A stretch of 64,000 nucleotides of DNA from Bradyrhizobium sp. ORS 278 (GTDB taxonomy: Bacteria > Pseudomonadota > Alphaproteobacteria > Rhizobiales > Xanthobacteraceae), in assembly GCF_000026145.1 (NCBI RefSeq), contig NC_009445.1, positions 3,968,001 through 4,032,000 of the forward strand, given 5' to 3'. The translations under genes and the position numbers were made by a program. Below, one piece after another: positions 47,362 to 56,189 of this stretch; the stretch's first letter is position 1, and each line of letters opens with the position of its first letter. The notes under the pieces were generated by a model. That model was not told the origin of the DNA and searched no databases. It saw only the letters and a program-made list of their open reading frames with translations.

Positions 47362-48207
47362 ATGCAGTCCACACAGAATGTGCAACAGATCGATCCAAGC
47401 GAAATCGGGCTCGCGCCGGAGAAACCGGAAAAGGCGGGTTACGATCAGCTCTATCGCCGCGTCCTGCGCGAGGTGCTGACCAGGATCGATACGCGCCTCG
47501 CCGCCATCGAGAAGCCCGGCGTCGCCGCGGACGCTGCTGCGGCAGCCAGCACCGGCGAAACCGCGGTCAAGGACATTGGCAAGGAAATTGGCAAGGACAC
47601 CGGCCGCTGGGCCCGCATCAAGGCGCCGCTCGGCAAGCTGCGGGGCCGCAACGCGATCGGTCTCGCGCTGCTGGTCGTCCTGGTGGGGGGCTCCGTTGCA
47701 TGGTCGCAGCGCGATCTCGGAACGTCGCTGATGGATCGTTGGATGCCCGGCTCCAGCGAGGCGACGCCGGAGGACGCCTCGGCCCAGCCGGGGACTGATG
47801 ACGCCATGATGTCGAACGCCTCGCTGCGCGGGACGGAAGACGGCGCCGCCAACGGCACCCCGGCGACCCTGATGCAGCGGATGGCGCGCGACATCGCGGA
47901 GTTGCAGCAGGGGATCGAACAGATCAAGTCGACGCAGGATCAGGCCAGCCGCGACCACACCCGGGCCATCGAGCAGTTGCAGGCCGGCCAGGATCAGTTG
48001 ATGCGCCTGGTCTCGCGGATGTCGAACCAGGCGGTCCAAGCCCGCGGCGCAGCGGTCCCGCCAGGCGCGCCGCAGCAGATCATCGTGACGCCACAGCAGC
48101 GCACCACGACCGGTCTGGCCCGCCCGCAGCCGCAGCAGCAGGGCTCGACGATCGGCAACTTCCTGACCCGCAACACCTCGGGCATTCAATCGCCCTTGCC
48201 GCGCTGA
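47362..48207 (+). CDS. Membrane-anchored coiled-coil protein (paralogue 2 of flanking pair)
   Basis: 281-aa protein of unknown function, paralogue of the one at 41214-42080. The N-terminal helix is DQLYRRVLREVLTRIDTRLA, the single membrane span IGLALLVVLVGGSVAW, a Ser/Thr/Asp/Glu-rich linker follows, then a coiled coil ending in DQASRDHTRAIEQLQAGQDQ, a Gln/Pro-rich tail and a C-terminal basic end. The ATG at 47362 is preceded by GGGGA. No enzymatic motif. The paralogues bracket the liv operon on the plus strand. Confidence 0.75.
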   Translation: MQSTQNVQQIDPSEIGLAPEKPEKAGYDQLYRRVLREVLTRIDTRLAAIEKPGVAADAAAAASTGETAVKDIGKEIGKDTGRWARIKAPLGKLRGRNAIGLALLVVLVGGSVAWSQRDLGTSLMDRWMPGSSEATPEDASAQPGTDDAMMSNASLRGTEDGAANGTPATLMQRMARDIAELQQGIEQIKSTQDQASRDHTRAIEQLQAGQDQLMRLVSRMSNQAVQARGAAVPPGAPQQIIVTPQQRTTTGLARPQPQQQGSTIGNFLTRNTSGIQSPLPR

Positions 48208-48242
48208 GTCGTTCGTCAGTTCAATCCAGCCGGTGACCCTTT

Positions 48243-48266
48243 CAGCAGCGGCCGCAGCCGCTGCTG
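48243..48266. terminator. Bidirectional terminator hairpin
   Basis: Perfect ten-base stem CAGCAGCGGC / GCCGCTGCTG with a four-base loop, between the convergent paralogue-2 and BA14K genes. Confidence 0.8.
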
Positions 48267-48279
48267 ATGTCGTTTGGCG

Positions 48280-49242
48280 TCACGAGCAGCGATGCAGCCT
48301 GCCGTCATAGCCCCGATACTTGCCGGTCTCCGCGTCGTAGGTGCGGAAGCTCTTGCAGTTGCGAGCGCTTCTTGCGTGGTGCTTCGCCTCGCGCTTCGGC
48401 TTGGCCGCGTGATGCTTGTGCTTGGCCGGCTTGTCGTCGTCCTGCGCGTGATGATGATGGGCGTGCGTCCCGGCCTTGTCCGATACGCCTGCCGCCTCCG
48501 GCTTCGCGGCGGCTTTCGGTGCTGCGGGAGCTGACGGGACCGCTGCGGCCGGTGCGGCCACTGAAGGCTCGGTCTTGTTGATCTCGGCGGGTGCGGCGAC
48601 GGCAGGCTTGCTGGCTTCAGCAGCCTTGTCCTCGGGCTTCGCGTCTGCCTTCTCCGGCGTGGTCGCGTCTTTGGCGGCCGACGGCGTGGCCTCGGCAGGC
48701 TTCGCCTCGGTCACCGCCGGCTTCTGCCCGGCGTCCGTCTCCGGCTTGGTCTCCTGCTTGACCTCTTGCTTGACGTCCTGCTTGGGCTCGGCCTTGATCT
48801 CCGCCTTGGCTTCGGAATTGCCTTCGTCCTTTGACTCCACCGGCTTGACGTCGGCAGCGCTCTCGGTCGACGCCGGCTTGTCGGCCGCAGCCTTTTCCGC
48901 CGGAGGGGCAGTCGCGGGCTTGGGCTCGTCGGCGGCAGCCGCCGCCGGTGCGGTGGCCGGCTCGGCGGGCTTGTCCGCCGACTTCTCCGCCTCGGCAGCG
49001 GCGGGCTTCTCGGCTGCCTGCTCCGCCGGCTTGGCATCGGGCTTCGCGTCAGAATTGGCATCGGCCGCGGGCTTCTTCTCGGCCTCGGCCGGCTTGTCGG
49101 CGGCTGCCGCCGCGGGTTGCTCTGCGGCCGGCTTCGTCGCGTCGCCCTGCGCGTTCGCAGGGCTCATGGCCGCGCCCAGGAGACAGAACAAAACGCCAGC
49201 GCAAAGACGGCCGACAGGCGAACGAACGACAGATACTGACAT
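48280..49242 (-). CDS. Secreted Ala/Lys/Pro/Glu-rich protein with BA14K-type C-terminus
   Basis: 320-aa exported protein. Signal peptide ends near PANAQ (start 49242; GTG at 49257 possible). About 220 residues of Ala/Lys/Pro/Glu/Asp repeats (AEKPAAAEAEKSADKPAEPA type) are followed by a His-rich stretch (GTHAHHHHAQDDDKPAKHKH) and a C-terminal BA14K-like signature, NCKSFRTYDAETGKYRGYDG with a final HRCS. BA14K is a small immunoreactive domain with lectin-like or envelope links in Rhizobiales. The repeats make it a probable flexible envelope-spanning tether; the His patch may bind metal. Confidence 0.75.
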   Translation of the reverse strand: MSVSVVRSPVGRLCAGVLFCLLGAAMSPANAQGDATKPAAEQPAAAAADKPAEAEKKPAADANSDAKPDAKPAEQAAEKPAAAEAEKSADKPAEPATAPAAAAADEPKPATAPPAEKAAADKPASTESAADVKPVESKDEGNSEAKAEIKAEPKQDVKQEVKQETKPETDAGQKPAVTEAKPAEATPSAAKDATTPEKADAKPEDKAAEASKPAVAAPAEINKTEPSVAAPAAAVPSAPAAPKAAAKPEAAGVSDKAGTHAHHHHAQDDDKPAKHKHHAAKPKREAKHHARSARNCKSFRTYDAETGKYRGYDGRLHRCS

Positions 49243-49427
49243 GGCCAAGGGTCTCACTTGTGGATCACGCGAGCCCGTCGTTTACGTCAATTCGGCTGTC
49301 CCTTGCCGTTCAAATTGTCGCGGGTGCGAACGAGAGACGCAAAGTGTGCTTTCCGCACCATGCGGGCACAATGTCGACGTGAGCCGCGAAGTGGCGATCT
49401 CGCAAAAGTAGCAGCGCGATGGTGCGC

Positions 49428-50888
49428 TCAGGCACTCACTGCATTCCGCGTGATCACGTGACGATAATACGACGCGCTGAGCTTCGGCGTCCGTCGCTGG
49501 GTGTCGAAGTCGACGTGGTAGACGCCGAAGCGCTGCTTGTAGCCGAACACCCACTCGAAATTGTCCAGCAGACTCCAGAGAAAGTAGCCCTTCACCGGCA
49601 CGCCCTCGGATGTCGCGCGCTGCAGCTGGGCGAGATAATTGCGCAGATACATCACGCGATCGAGGTCATGCACCTTGCCGTCCGCCGTGATCTTGTCGTC
49701 CGACGAGGTGCCGTTCTCGGTGATGTAGATGGTCTTGAGATTCCAGATCTTGGCGGCGAGCTTCGGCACCCAATAGGCCGTCTCCGGTCCGACCAGCAGC
49801 CAGGGAGAGCTCATGTGCGGGAACGAGGCCGGCATGGGCAACACGTCGAAGCCTGGCGCGCGATCCGATGCCACGACATAGGCCTGCGGCGCGTAGATGT
49901 TGAGGCCGACGAAATCGACCGGCGAGGCGATCGTCTTCAGCTCCTCCGCCGTGAACACCGGCGCATCCTTGCCGGACCACGCGAGGAAGCCCTCGGTATA
50001 GCGGCCCTCGAGGATGACGTTGAGGAAACCGGCATTCATCTCGCGCGTCGCGATTTCGGCGGCGCGGATGTTCTCCGGCGTATCGATCGCCGGCAGGCAG
50101 GCGGTGATGTTCTCGGCCATGCCGACGCGGGTGCCCGACCGGCCCTTGGCGCGGATCGCCTGCACGGCCAGTCCATGCGCCAGCGCCACGTGATGCCGCG
50201 CCTGGTTGACCTCCTGGGGCGGCAGCTTCAATCCCGGTGCATCGATGCCGAGCCCATAGCCGAACGGAACGAACCGGCCGCATTCGTTGATCGTGAAGAT
50301 CGTCTTGACCCGGTCGCTGAGATGCTGCGCGACATGGCCGGCATAATGCGCGAACGCCTTCGCGGTCTCGGCCGAGCGCCAGCCGCCGACGCGGTCCTGC
50401 AGCCCCTGCGGCAGGTCCCAATGATACAGCGTCGCGTAAGGCTCGATGCCGTTGGCCAGCAGCTCGTCGACGAGCCGGTTATAGAAATCCAGCCCCTTCG
50501 GATTGGGGGTCAGCCCGCCGTCGGGAAACAGCCGCGGCCAGGCGATCGAGAAGCGATAGGCGCGGCAGCCGAGCTCCCTGATCAGCCGCACGTCCTCCTT
50601 GTAGCGGTTGTAATGATCGCAGGCGACGTCGCCGGTCGAGGCATCCTCGATGTTGCCCTGCACATGCGTGAACACGTCCCAGATCGACGGACCGCGGCCG
50701 TCGGCGCTCGCACCGCCTTCGATCTGGTAGGACGAGGTGGCCGTGCCCCAGACAAAATCAGCAGGGAAACGACGGCTCACATCCTCTTGCACGGCGGCCT
50801 CCTCCGCTTGCGCCGGCGTATTGGCCGCCCCGAGGGCAGCCAGTCCGGCCAGCTTCGCAAGATCACGGCGGGAGACGTCGTTCGGCAT
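49428..50888 (-). CDS. GH1-family beta-glucosidase, Tat-exported
   Basis: 486-aa glycoside hydrolase family 1. The N-terminus [20 protein letters not shown] is a Tat-type signal; the mature part begins [19 protein letters not shown]. The acid/base Glu is in [11 protein letters not shown] and the nucleophile in [12 protein letters not shown]; late [20 protein letters not shown] and [12 protein letters not shown] are family typical. Hydrolyses beta-glucosides or related substrates outside the cytoplasm. Export is unusual for GH1. Divergent from the nitrile hydratase cluster with a 194-base gap. Confidence 0.93.
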   Translation of the reverse strand: MPNDVSRRDLAKLAGLAALGAANTPAQAEEAAVQEDVSRRFPADFVWGTATSSYQIEGGASADGRGPSIWDVFTHVQGNIEDASTGDVACDHYNRYKEDVRLIRELGCRAYRFSIAWPRLFPDGGLTPNPKGLDFYNRLVDELLANGIEPYATLYHWDLPQGLQDRVGGWRSAETAKAFAHYAGHVAQHLSDRVKTIFTINECGRFVPFGYGLGIDAPGLKLPPQEVNQARHHVALAHGLAVQAIRAKGRSGTRVGMAENITACLPAIDTPENIRAAEIATREMNAGFLNVILEGRYTEGFLAWSGKDAPVFTAEELKTIASPVDFVGLNIYAPQAYVVASDRAPGFDVLPMPASFPHMSSPWLLVGPETAYWVPKLAAKIWNLKTIYITENGTSSDDKITADGKVHDLDRVMYLRNYLAQLQRATSEGVPVKGYFLWSLLDNFEWVFGYKQRFGVYHVDFDTQRRTPKLSASYYRHVITRNAVSA

Positions 50889-51082
50889 TGATGAACCTCA
50901 AGGTCTGGTCTTTTCGCCCCCGGCCCGGCGGACGAACCCGACTAGGAACCACATCTGGGCGCCAATTTGAACCTCGGGAACCCGCCTGGACGAAGTTGCA
51001 TGCCCAGCGTGTTCTCGCGCCGCACAACCACCGGAGACGGCCATCGCTCGACAGCGCGAGGCGATCCCCCTATTTTCGCACC

Positions 51083-51718
51083 ATGAGCCATCACGATCAT
51101 CATCACGACCATCACCACGATCATTCGGACCTGTCCGAGACCGAGCTGCGCGTCCGCGCGCTCGAAACGATCCTCACCGAGAAGGGCTACATCGATCCGG
51201 CTGCCCTCGACGTGCTTATCGAGACCTATGAAAGCAAGGTCGGACCGCGCAATGGGGCCCGGGTGGTGGCCCGCGCCTGGAGCGATCCGGCGTTTCGATC
51301 GCGGCTGTTGTCCGATGCGACGCCCGCGATCGGCGAGCTCGGCTATGCCGGCCGCCAGGGCGAGCACATCGTCGCGGTCGAGAACACGCCGGAGCTGCAC
51401 AACATGGTCGTGTGCACCCTGTGCTCCTGTTACCCCTGGCCGGTGCTCGGCTTGCCGCCGGTCTGGTACAAATCGGCGCCCTATCGCGCCAAGGCCGTGA
51501 AGGACCCGCGCGGCGTGCTGCGCGATTTCGGCTTCGAGCTGCCGCCGACCACGAAGATCAGGGTCTGGGATTCGACCGCGGAAATCCGCTACTTCGTCCT
51601 GCCGATGCGCCCCGAGGGCACCGAGGGCTGGAGCGAAGATCGGCTCGCCGAGCTCGTCACGCGCGACAGCATGATCGGGACCGGCCTGCCCAGGCGTGCT
51701 GACGAGGTGACCCGCTGA
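51083..51718 (+). CDS. nthA: Nitrile hydratase alpha subunit, cobalt type, His-rich N-terminus
   Basis: 211-aa alpha subunit of nitrile hydratase (nitrile + water to amide). The metal site is [11 protein letters not shown], Cys111-Thr-Leu-Cys114-Ser-Cys116; Thr at the second position marks the cobalt rather than the iron (Ser) form. The two later Cys are the ones oxidised to sulfinate/sulfenate. The N-terminus [16 protein letters not shown] is an unusual His-rich extension. The ATG at 51083 is the first that gives this domain; upstream is divergent to the GH1 gene. Stop overlaps nthB by one base (TGATG). Confidence 0.94.
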   Translation: MSHHDHHHDHHHDHSDLSETELRVRALETILTEKGYIDPAALDVLIETYESKVGPRNGARVVARAWSDPAFRSRLLSDATPAIGELGYAGRQGEHIVAVENTPELHNMVVCTLCSCYPWPVLGLPPVWYKSAPYRAKAVKDPRGVLRDFGFELPPTTKIRVWDSTAEIRYFVLPMRPEGTEGWSEDRLAELVTRDSMIGTGLPRRADEVTR

Positions 51719-52377
51719 TGGACGGCGCACATGACATGGGCGGCGTTGCCGACTTCGGTCCGGTCCGCCCCGAACCCGACGAGCCGGTGTTTCACGCCGA
51801 ATGGGAGCGACGTGCGTTCGCGCTGACCTTGGCGATGGCCACGCCTGGCGGCTGGAACATCGACATGTCGCGCTTCGCCCGCGAGAACCGCGCGCCGGCC
51901 GACTATCTGTCCAAGAGCTACTACCAGATCTGGCTCGCCGGCATCGAGCGCCTGACCGCGGAACGGCATCTCGTCGAGGCGGACGAGATCGCCGCCGGCA
52001 GGATGCTGCATCCGGCGCGGCCGGTCGCGAAGATCCTCAAAGCGGACGATGTCCCCGTCACGCTGGGCCGGGGCGGACCGACCGAGCGCGCGGCTACGAC
52101 CTCGGCGCTGTTTGCCGTTGGCGACTGCGTGCGCGCCAAGGACATGCATCCGCCGACGCATACGCGGCTGCCGCGCTACGTGCGCGGCCATGTCGGCCGC
52201 ATCGAGGCCGTCCGGGGCGTGCACGTGTTCCCGGACAGCAATGCCCATGGCCAAGGCGAAAACCCGCAATGGCTTTACACGGTGTCGTTCAGCGGCGCGG
52301 AGCTGTGGGCCGATGCACCCGATCCGCTGCTCGAGGTCACCGTCGACGCCTTCGAGCCCTATCTGGAGCGCGCATGA
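51718..52377 (+). CDS. nthB: Nitrile hydratase beta subunit
   Basis: 219-aa beta subunit that pairs with NthA. It starts [20 protein letters not shown], with DEPVFHAEWERRAFALTLAM and DCVRAKDMHPPTHTRLPRYV in the second half. Conserved Arg residues that hydrogen-bond the oxidised cysteines of the alpha subunit are in RLPRYVRGHVGRI. One-base overlap with nthA and four-base overlap (ATGA) with the activator gene; order alpha-beta-activator is typical of cobalt-type enzymes. Confidence 0.94.
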   Translation: MDGAHDMGGVADFGPVRPEPDEPVFHAEWERRAFALTLAMATPGGWNIDMSRFARENRAPADYLSKSYYQIWLAGIERLTAERHLVEADEIAAGRMLHPARPVAKILKADDVPVTLGRGGPTERAATTSALFAVGDCVRAKDMHPPTHTRLPRYVRGHVGRIEAVRGVHVFPDSNAHGQGENPQWLYTVSFSGAELWADAPDPLLEVTVDAFEPYLERA

Positions 52378-52763
52378 GCGCGCCCGATCATCGGGCCGCG
52401 CTTGCGGCGACGCGTGCCCTGCCCGGCATTCCCGTCGATGCCGAAGGGCCGGTGTTTCGTGAACCGTGGGAGGCGCACGCGTTTGCAATGGCAGTGACAT
52501 TGCATGCGCGGGGTCTGTTCACCTGGCCGGAATGGGCCGCCGTGCTCGCCGACGAGATCTCGCGCGCGCAGGCCGGCGGCGACGCCGATTGCGGCGACAC
52601 CTACTACCGGAATTGGCTCGCCACGCTGGAGCGGCTGGTGGCCGAGAAGGGTGTGACCACCTCCGCCAATCTCGCCCGCTATCGCGATGCCTGGGATCAC
52701 GCCGCCGACCGGACGCCCCACGGCAAGCCGATCGAGCTCCGCCCCGAGGACTTCGCGGGCTGA
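52374..52763 (+). CDS. Nitrile hydratase accessory (activator) protein
   Basis: 129-aa protein homologous to the N-terminal part of the beta subunit (GPVFREPWEAHAFAMAVTLH, DTYYRNWLATLERLVAEKGV), the P14K/NhlE-like self-subunit-swapping chaperone that delivers the cobalt-loaded alpha subunit to beta. Overlaps nthB by four bases. It completes a three-gene operon; no dedicated cobalt transporter gene follows here. Confidence 0.9.
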   Translation: MSAPDHRAALAATRALPGIPVDAEGPVFREPWEAHAFAMAVTLHARGLFTWPEWAAVLADEISRAQAGGDADCGDTYYRNWLATLERLVAEKGVTTSANLARYRDAWDHAADRTPHGKPIELRPEDFAG

Positions 52764-52930
52764 CGCAATCGTTAAGCGCGGGTAACCGGCTTCCGCCGCA
52801 TTTGGCGAACCCGCCTTAACGGCGGGGTATGCATGATGTGAGGAGCCGTATTTGCTCGAAATTGAACATTCACGAGTGTGTCCGTAGCGTTCCGCGCATC
52901 TTCTTTGTTGAAGTTGAGGGGGACGCCGAA

Positions 52931-53764
52931 ATGACCACGCCAGAGTCGTTCGCTGCCATCGTCGATACGCTTGTCAGCGTGCGCCGCGACTACCACGAAA
53001 AACTGAAATCCATCCCGCAATACGAGGCCTTTCTGCTGATCGAGGATTCGACCAACAAGGCCGCCGACGCCCTGCATGGCACCGAGGCCTCGGGCTCGTC
53101 GATCGCGACCGACGTGATCGACTCGCTGCAATATGCACGCACCCGGTTCGAGCAGCACATGACCTCGATCCCGCCATACCGCGTGCTGCAAGCGATCGAC
53201 AAGGTGATCAAGGAGATCTCGCAGCATCTCGGCCTCACCGCGCAGGACGATGCTGCGGCCCCGCCAAGCGCGACCGCAGCCGTCGACCCTGCGGAGGTTG
53301 AGACTGCCGTCAACGCGGATGCTGACCAGGAGACCGCGTCCGCAGAGCCCGTTGCTGCCGCGGCCGAAGTCGAGGTCGAATCCGAGGCTCAGCAGGATGC
53401 TTCGGAGGACGAGCCGGTCGGGGCCGAGGTGGCCGAGGAGCCGGCCGCCGAAGCTGCAGAGTCAGAGGCCGAAGTCGAGGTCCAGGTGGAAGCCGAGGCG
53501 CCCGCGCTTCGCGTCGTCGAAGCCAAGGCGCCGTCGATCGTGCCCGCCGACGCCGAGGCGGAAGCCGGTCATGACGACGACATCGTCGTGCTCAATGCGC
53601 CGGCCTGGGAGAAGAGCGGCAAGGACGCAAAGGACGACATCACTGCACGTCTGGCGGCCAAGGCGGCGTCCGCCGCCCTCGAACAGGCCGATGAGAGCCA
53701 CGACGAGGCCGACGACCTCGTCGTCGTCAGCAAGCGCGAGGCGTCGGACCACGAAGCGGCCTGA
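52931..53764 (+). CDS. Acidic hypothetical protein with helical N-domain
   Basis: 277-aa protein. The first 110 residues form a helical domain (FAAIVDTLVSVRRDYHEKLK, YEAFLLIEDSTNKAADALHG, IATDVIDSLQYARTRFEQHM); the rest is strongly acidic low complexity (EPAAEAAESEAEVEVQVEAE). No signal or membrane span. The ATG at 52931 has GAGGGGG about nine bases upstream. A hairpin follows. I do not recognise a family; the acidic tail suggests a protein-binding or nucleic-acid-mimic role, but that is conjecture. Confidence 0.7.
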   Translation: MTTPESFAAIVDTLVSVRRDYHEKLKSIPQYEAFLLIEDSTNKAADALHGTEASGSSIATDVIDSLQYARTRFEQHMTSIPPYRVLQAIDKVIKEISQHLGLTAQDDAAAPPSATAAVDPAEVETAVNADADQETASAEPVAAAAEVEVESEAQQDASEDEPVGAEVAEEPAAEAAESEAEVEVQVEAEAPALRVVEAKAPSIVPADAEAEAGHDDDIVVLNAPAWEKSGKDAKDDITARLAAKAASAALEQADESHDEADDLVVVSKREASDHEAA

Positions 53765-53799
53765 CGTCCGTCACACCGATCTCATTCTCGATCTGACGC

Positions 53800-53816
53800 G
53801 GGGCCTTGAAGGCCCC
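53800..53816. terminator. Terminator hairpin between convergent genes
   Basis: Stem GGGGCC / GGCCCC with a TTGAA loop followed by GTTTCTGCG, inside a further TGACGC/TGCGTCA pairing. Lies between the acidic protein gene and queC. Confidence 0.65.
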
Positions 53817-53825
53817 GTTTCTGCG

Positions 53826-54536
53826 TCAGGCTCCGCCACCGACATAAGCGCGCCAGCCGTGAGCACGCAGCTCGCAGGCGGGACACCGGCCGCAGCCATG
53901 GCCCCAATCATGCCGCGCGCCGCGCTCGCCGAGATAGCAGGTGTGCGACTCGTCGCGGATGAGATCGACAAGGCCCCTGCCCCCGAGATCATGCGCGAGC
54001 TGCCAGGTCGCTGCCTTGGTCAACCACATCAACGGCGTGTGCAGCTCGAATGGACGCGCCATGCCGAGACTCAGAGCCACCTGCAGCGCCTTGATGGTCT
54101 CGTCGCGGCAGTCCGGATAGCCGGAATAGTCGGTCTCGCACATGCCGCCGACGATGTGCCGGATGCCGCGCCGATAGGCCAGCGCCGCCGCGAAGGTCAG
54201 GAACACGAGGTTGCGGCCGGGCACGAACGTATTTGGCAGGCCGTCGGCGCCCATCTCGATGGCGACATCGCGCGTCAGCGCGGTCTCCGAGATCGCAGCC
54301 AGCGTCGGGATGTCCAGGGTATGCTCGCAGCCGAGCTTGTCAGCCCAATCCGCACGCAGCTGAGCGATGCCGTCGCGCAACCGGGCCCGGCAGTCGAGCT
54401 CGATGCCGTGACGCTGACCATAAGAGAAGCCGATCGTCTCGACGCGCGCGAAGCGGTCGAGCGCCCAGGCGAGGCACGTGGTCGAGTCCTGCCCGCCCGA
54501 GAACAGCACCAGGGCCGTTGCATCCTGTTCACTCAT
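53826..54536 (-). CDS. queC: 7-cyano-7-deazaguanine synthase
   Basis: 236-aa QueC, which converts 7-carboxy-7-deazaguanine to preQ0 in queuosine biosynthesis, ATP-dependent. PP-loop [10 protein letters not shown] (11-20), [24 protein letters not shown] and the Zn-binding cysteines in [10 protein letters not shown] and [12 protein letters not shown]. The start at 54536 is chosen over an ATG 12 codons up because it begins just before the PP-loop. Solitary here, without queDE, which are probably elsewhere. Confidence 0.95.
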   Translation of the reverse strand: MSEQDATALVLFSGGQDSTTCLAWALDRFARVETIGFSYGQRHGIELDCRARLRDGIAQLRADWADKLGCEHTLDIPTLAAISETALTRDVAIEMGADGLPNTFVPGRNLVFLTFAAALAYRRGIRHIVGGMCETDYSGYPDCRDETIKALQVALSLGMARPFELHTPLMWLTKAATWQLAHDLGGRGLVDLIRDESHTCYLGERGARHDWGHGCGRCPACELRAHGWRAYVGGGA

Positions 54537-54668
54537 GGCCACCCGCTTAGCATCATCATCTGGTCCGGCCAACCCGCGCGCGGCGTCCGGCCGTGCGCGG
54601 TTTTCGCTGGGACGCGCGCATGGCTTGAGGCATACAGGGTCAAGGAAAAGTTGCCGCCAGGACCAGCA

Positions 54669-55487
54669 ATGACCCCTTCCCGCGACATCTCACGCCTCAT
54701 CGAGATCATGGCGGCGCTGCGCACACCCGTCACCGGCTGTCCCTGGGACGTCGAGCAGACGTTCGAGACGATCGCGCCCTACACGATCGAGGAGGCCTAC
54801 GAGGTTGCGGATGCGATCACGCGGGCGGATCTCGACGATCTCCAAGAGGAGCTCGGTGATCTCCTGCTGCAGGTGGTCTATCACGCCCGCATCGCCGAGG
54901 AGCAAGGCGCGTTCGCGTTCGGCGACGTCGTGGAGGGCATCACCAGGAAGATGATCCGCCGCCATCCGCATGTCTTCCCCGACAAGGACGGCAATGTCAC
55001 CAAGCCCACCAAGGGCACCTGGGACCGCATCAAGGCCGAGGAAAAGGCCGAGCGCGCGGCGCGGCGGCCAGCCGAGGACCAGAGCAGCGAGTCCTCGCTG
55101 CTGTCGGGTGTGAAGGCCGGCCAGCCCGCGCTGGTGCGCGCGATGGAGTTGCAGAAGAAAGCGGCGACGGTGGGCTTCGACTGGAACGACCCGCGCGCCG
55201 TGCTGCAGAAGATCCGCGAGGAGGCCGACGAGATCGAAGCCGCGCTCGATAAGAGGGATGCGACCGAGCTGACCGACGAGACCGGCGATCTCCTGTTCGC
55301 CCTCGTCAACCTCGCACGTCATGCCCAGGTCGATCCGGAGACCGCGCTACGCGCCACCAACGCCAAGTTCGAACGCCGCTTCGCGCACATCGAGCACACG
55401 CTCGCCGCAAAGGGGCGGACGCTGGACGAAGCCTCGCTCGATGAAATGGATGAGCTGTGGAACGAAGCGAAGGGCCTGGAGAAGTAG
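54669..55487 (+). CDS. mazG: Nucleoside triphosphate pyrophosphohydrolase MazG
   Basis: 272-aa two-domain MazG that hydrolyses (d)NTPs to NMP and PPi. Each half carries the EExxE-type metal motif: [14 protein letters not shown] and [20 protein letters not shown] in the first; [20 protein letters not shown] with [19 protein letters not shown] in the second. The ATG at 54669 begins the family N-terminus; a much longer open frame upstream lies across queC and is non-homologous. Divergent from queC. Confidence 0.95.
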   Translation: MTPSRDISRLIEIMAALRTPVTGCPWDVEQTFETIAPYTIEEAYEVADAITRADLDDLQEELGDLLLQVVYHARIAEEQGAFAFGDVVEGITRKMIRRHPHVFPDKDGNVTKPTKGTWDRIKAEEKAERAARRPAEDQSSESSLLSGVKAGQPALVRAMELQKKAATVGFDWNDPRAVLQKIREEADEIEAALDKRDATELTDETGDLLFALVNLARHAQVDPETALRATNAKFERRFAHIEHTLAAKGRTLDEASLDEMDELWNEAKGLEK

Positions 55488-55499
55488 TTAAGGCGCCTC

Positions 55500-56020
55500 T
55501 ACTCGTCGTCCCAGGGCGAGCCTCCGTGGCGCATGGCGCGCAAAGGCGCCGGTCCGGCACCCCAACGCCACAGCGGGGCACGGTCCGGTCCAATTGATGT
55601 TGTCGCCGCGGGTGTCGACATGGGCGAACGAGCTGTATCCGCCAATGCCGGCGGCGACCCCCGCGCGACCGGTACTCCTTGAGCTTGGGCGCCAACTCGC
55701 CGGCGAGCCGCTGTCGCAGCTGAAGTCGATCGCCATGAACTGCATGTGAAAGCTGTTGACCGCGGAGCCGTCAATGCACCTGTTGTACAGCGGCGAGCGG
55801 TAGACGCTGAGGATGCGGATCGGGACACCAAGTTCCTCGCGCAGCTTGTCGAGCACGGCGGCGGTCTGCCCGATGTTCTCCCAAAGCGTCTACGGCGGAT
55901 AGGTGTTGAGGCCCTTGCACGGCCCTTCCAGGTTCTGGCGCCGAGGAACAGCATAGCGAACCGCTGGGATCACGGAAACCGGCCGGGGCGCGGCTGAGCA
56001 CGATCCGCCCCGGCGCCGCG
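55500..56020 (-). pseudogene. Decayed peptidase M15-type (D-Ala-D-Ala carboxypeptidase-like) gene
   Basis: Fragments of an M15_3-like peptidase occur in different minus-strand frames. Reading in order: NLEGPCKGLNTYPP, an in-frame TAG at about 55892, LWENIGQTAAVLDKLREELG, SVYRSPLYNRCIDGSAVNSF, HMQFMAIDFSCDSG, then a frame change to LAPKLKEYRS and back to GIGGYSSFAHVDTRGDNINW. The HVDTRG motif and H-x6-D metal site (HMQFMAID) identify the family. At least one stop and two frameshifts mean it is not functional as read. Remnant of a phage-type or envelope enzyme. Confidence 0.7.
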
Positions 56021-56189
56021 GCTGCCGATCCGGCCGCCGCGATATCAGCCAATGACGCAATTTCAGGCAGATTAGCTTCTGGATTTCAATCGAAAGATGA
56101 ATAATCATCGAGACACCCAGTGGGAAGTAGCGGCGTTAGCCAGCTGTCCTTCTAGATCCGTCATACTTCATCATCAGGAGACCGCGTTC

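Noticed and set aside
54533..55322. Minus-strand frames opposite mazG
   Set aside because: Antisense shadows of the clear MazG coding sequence.
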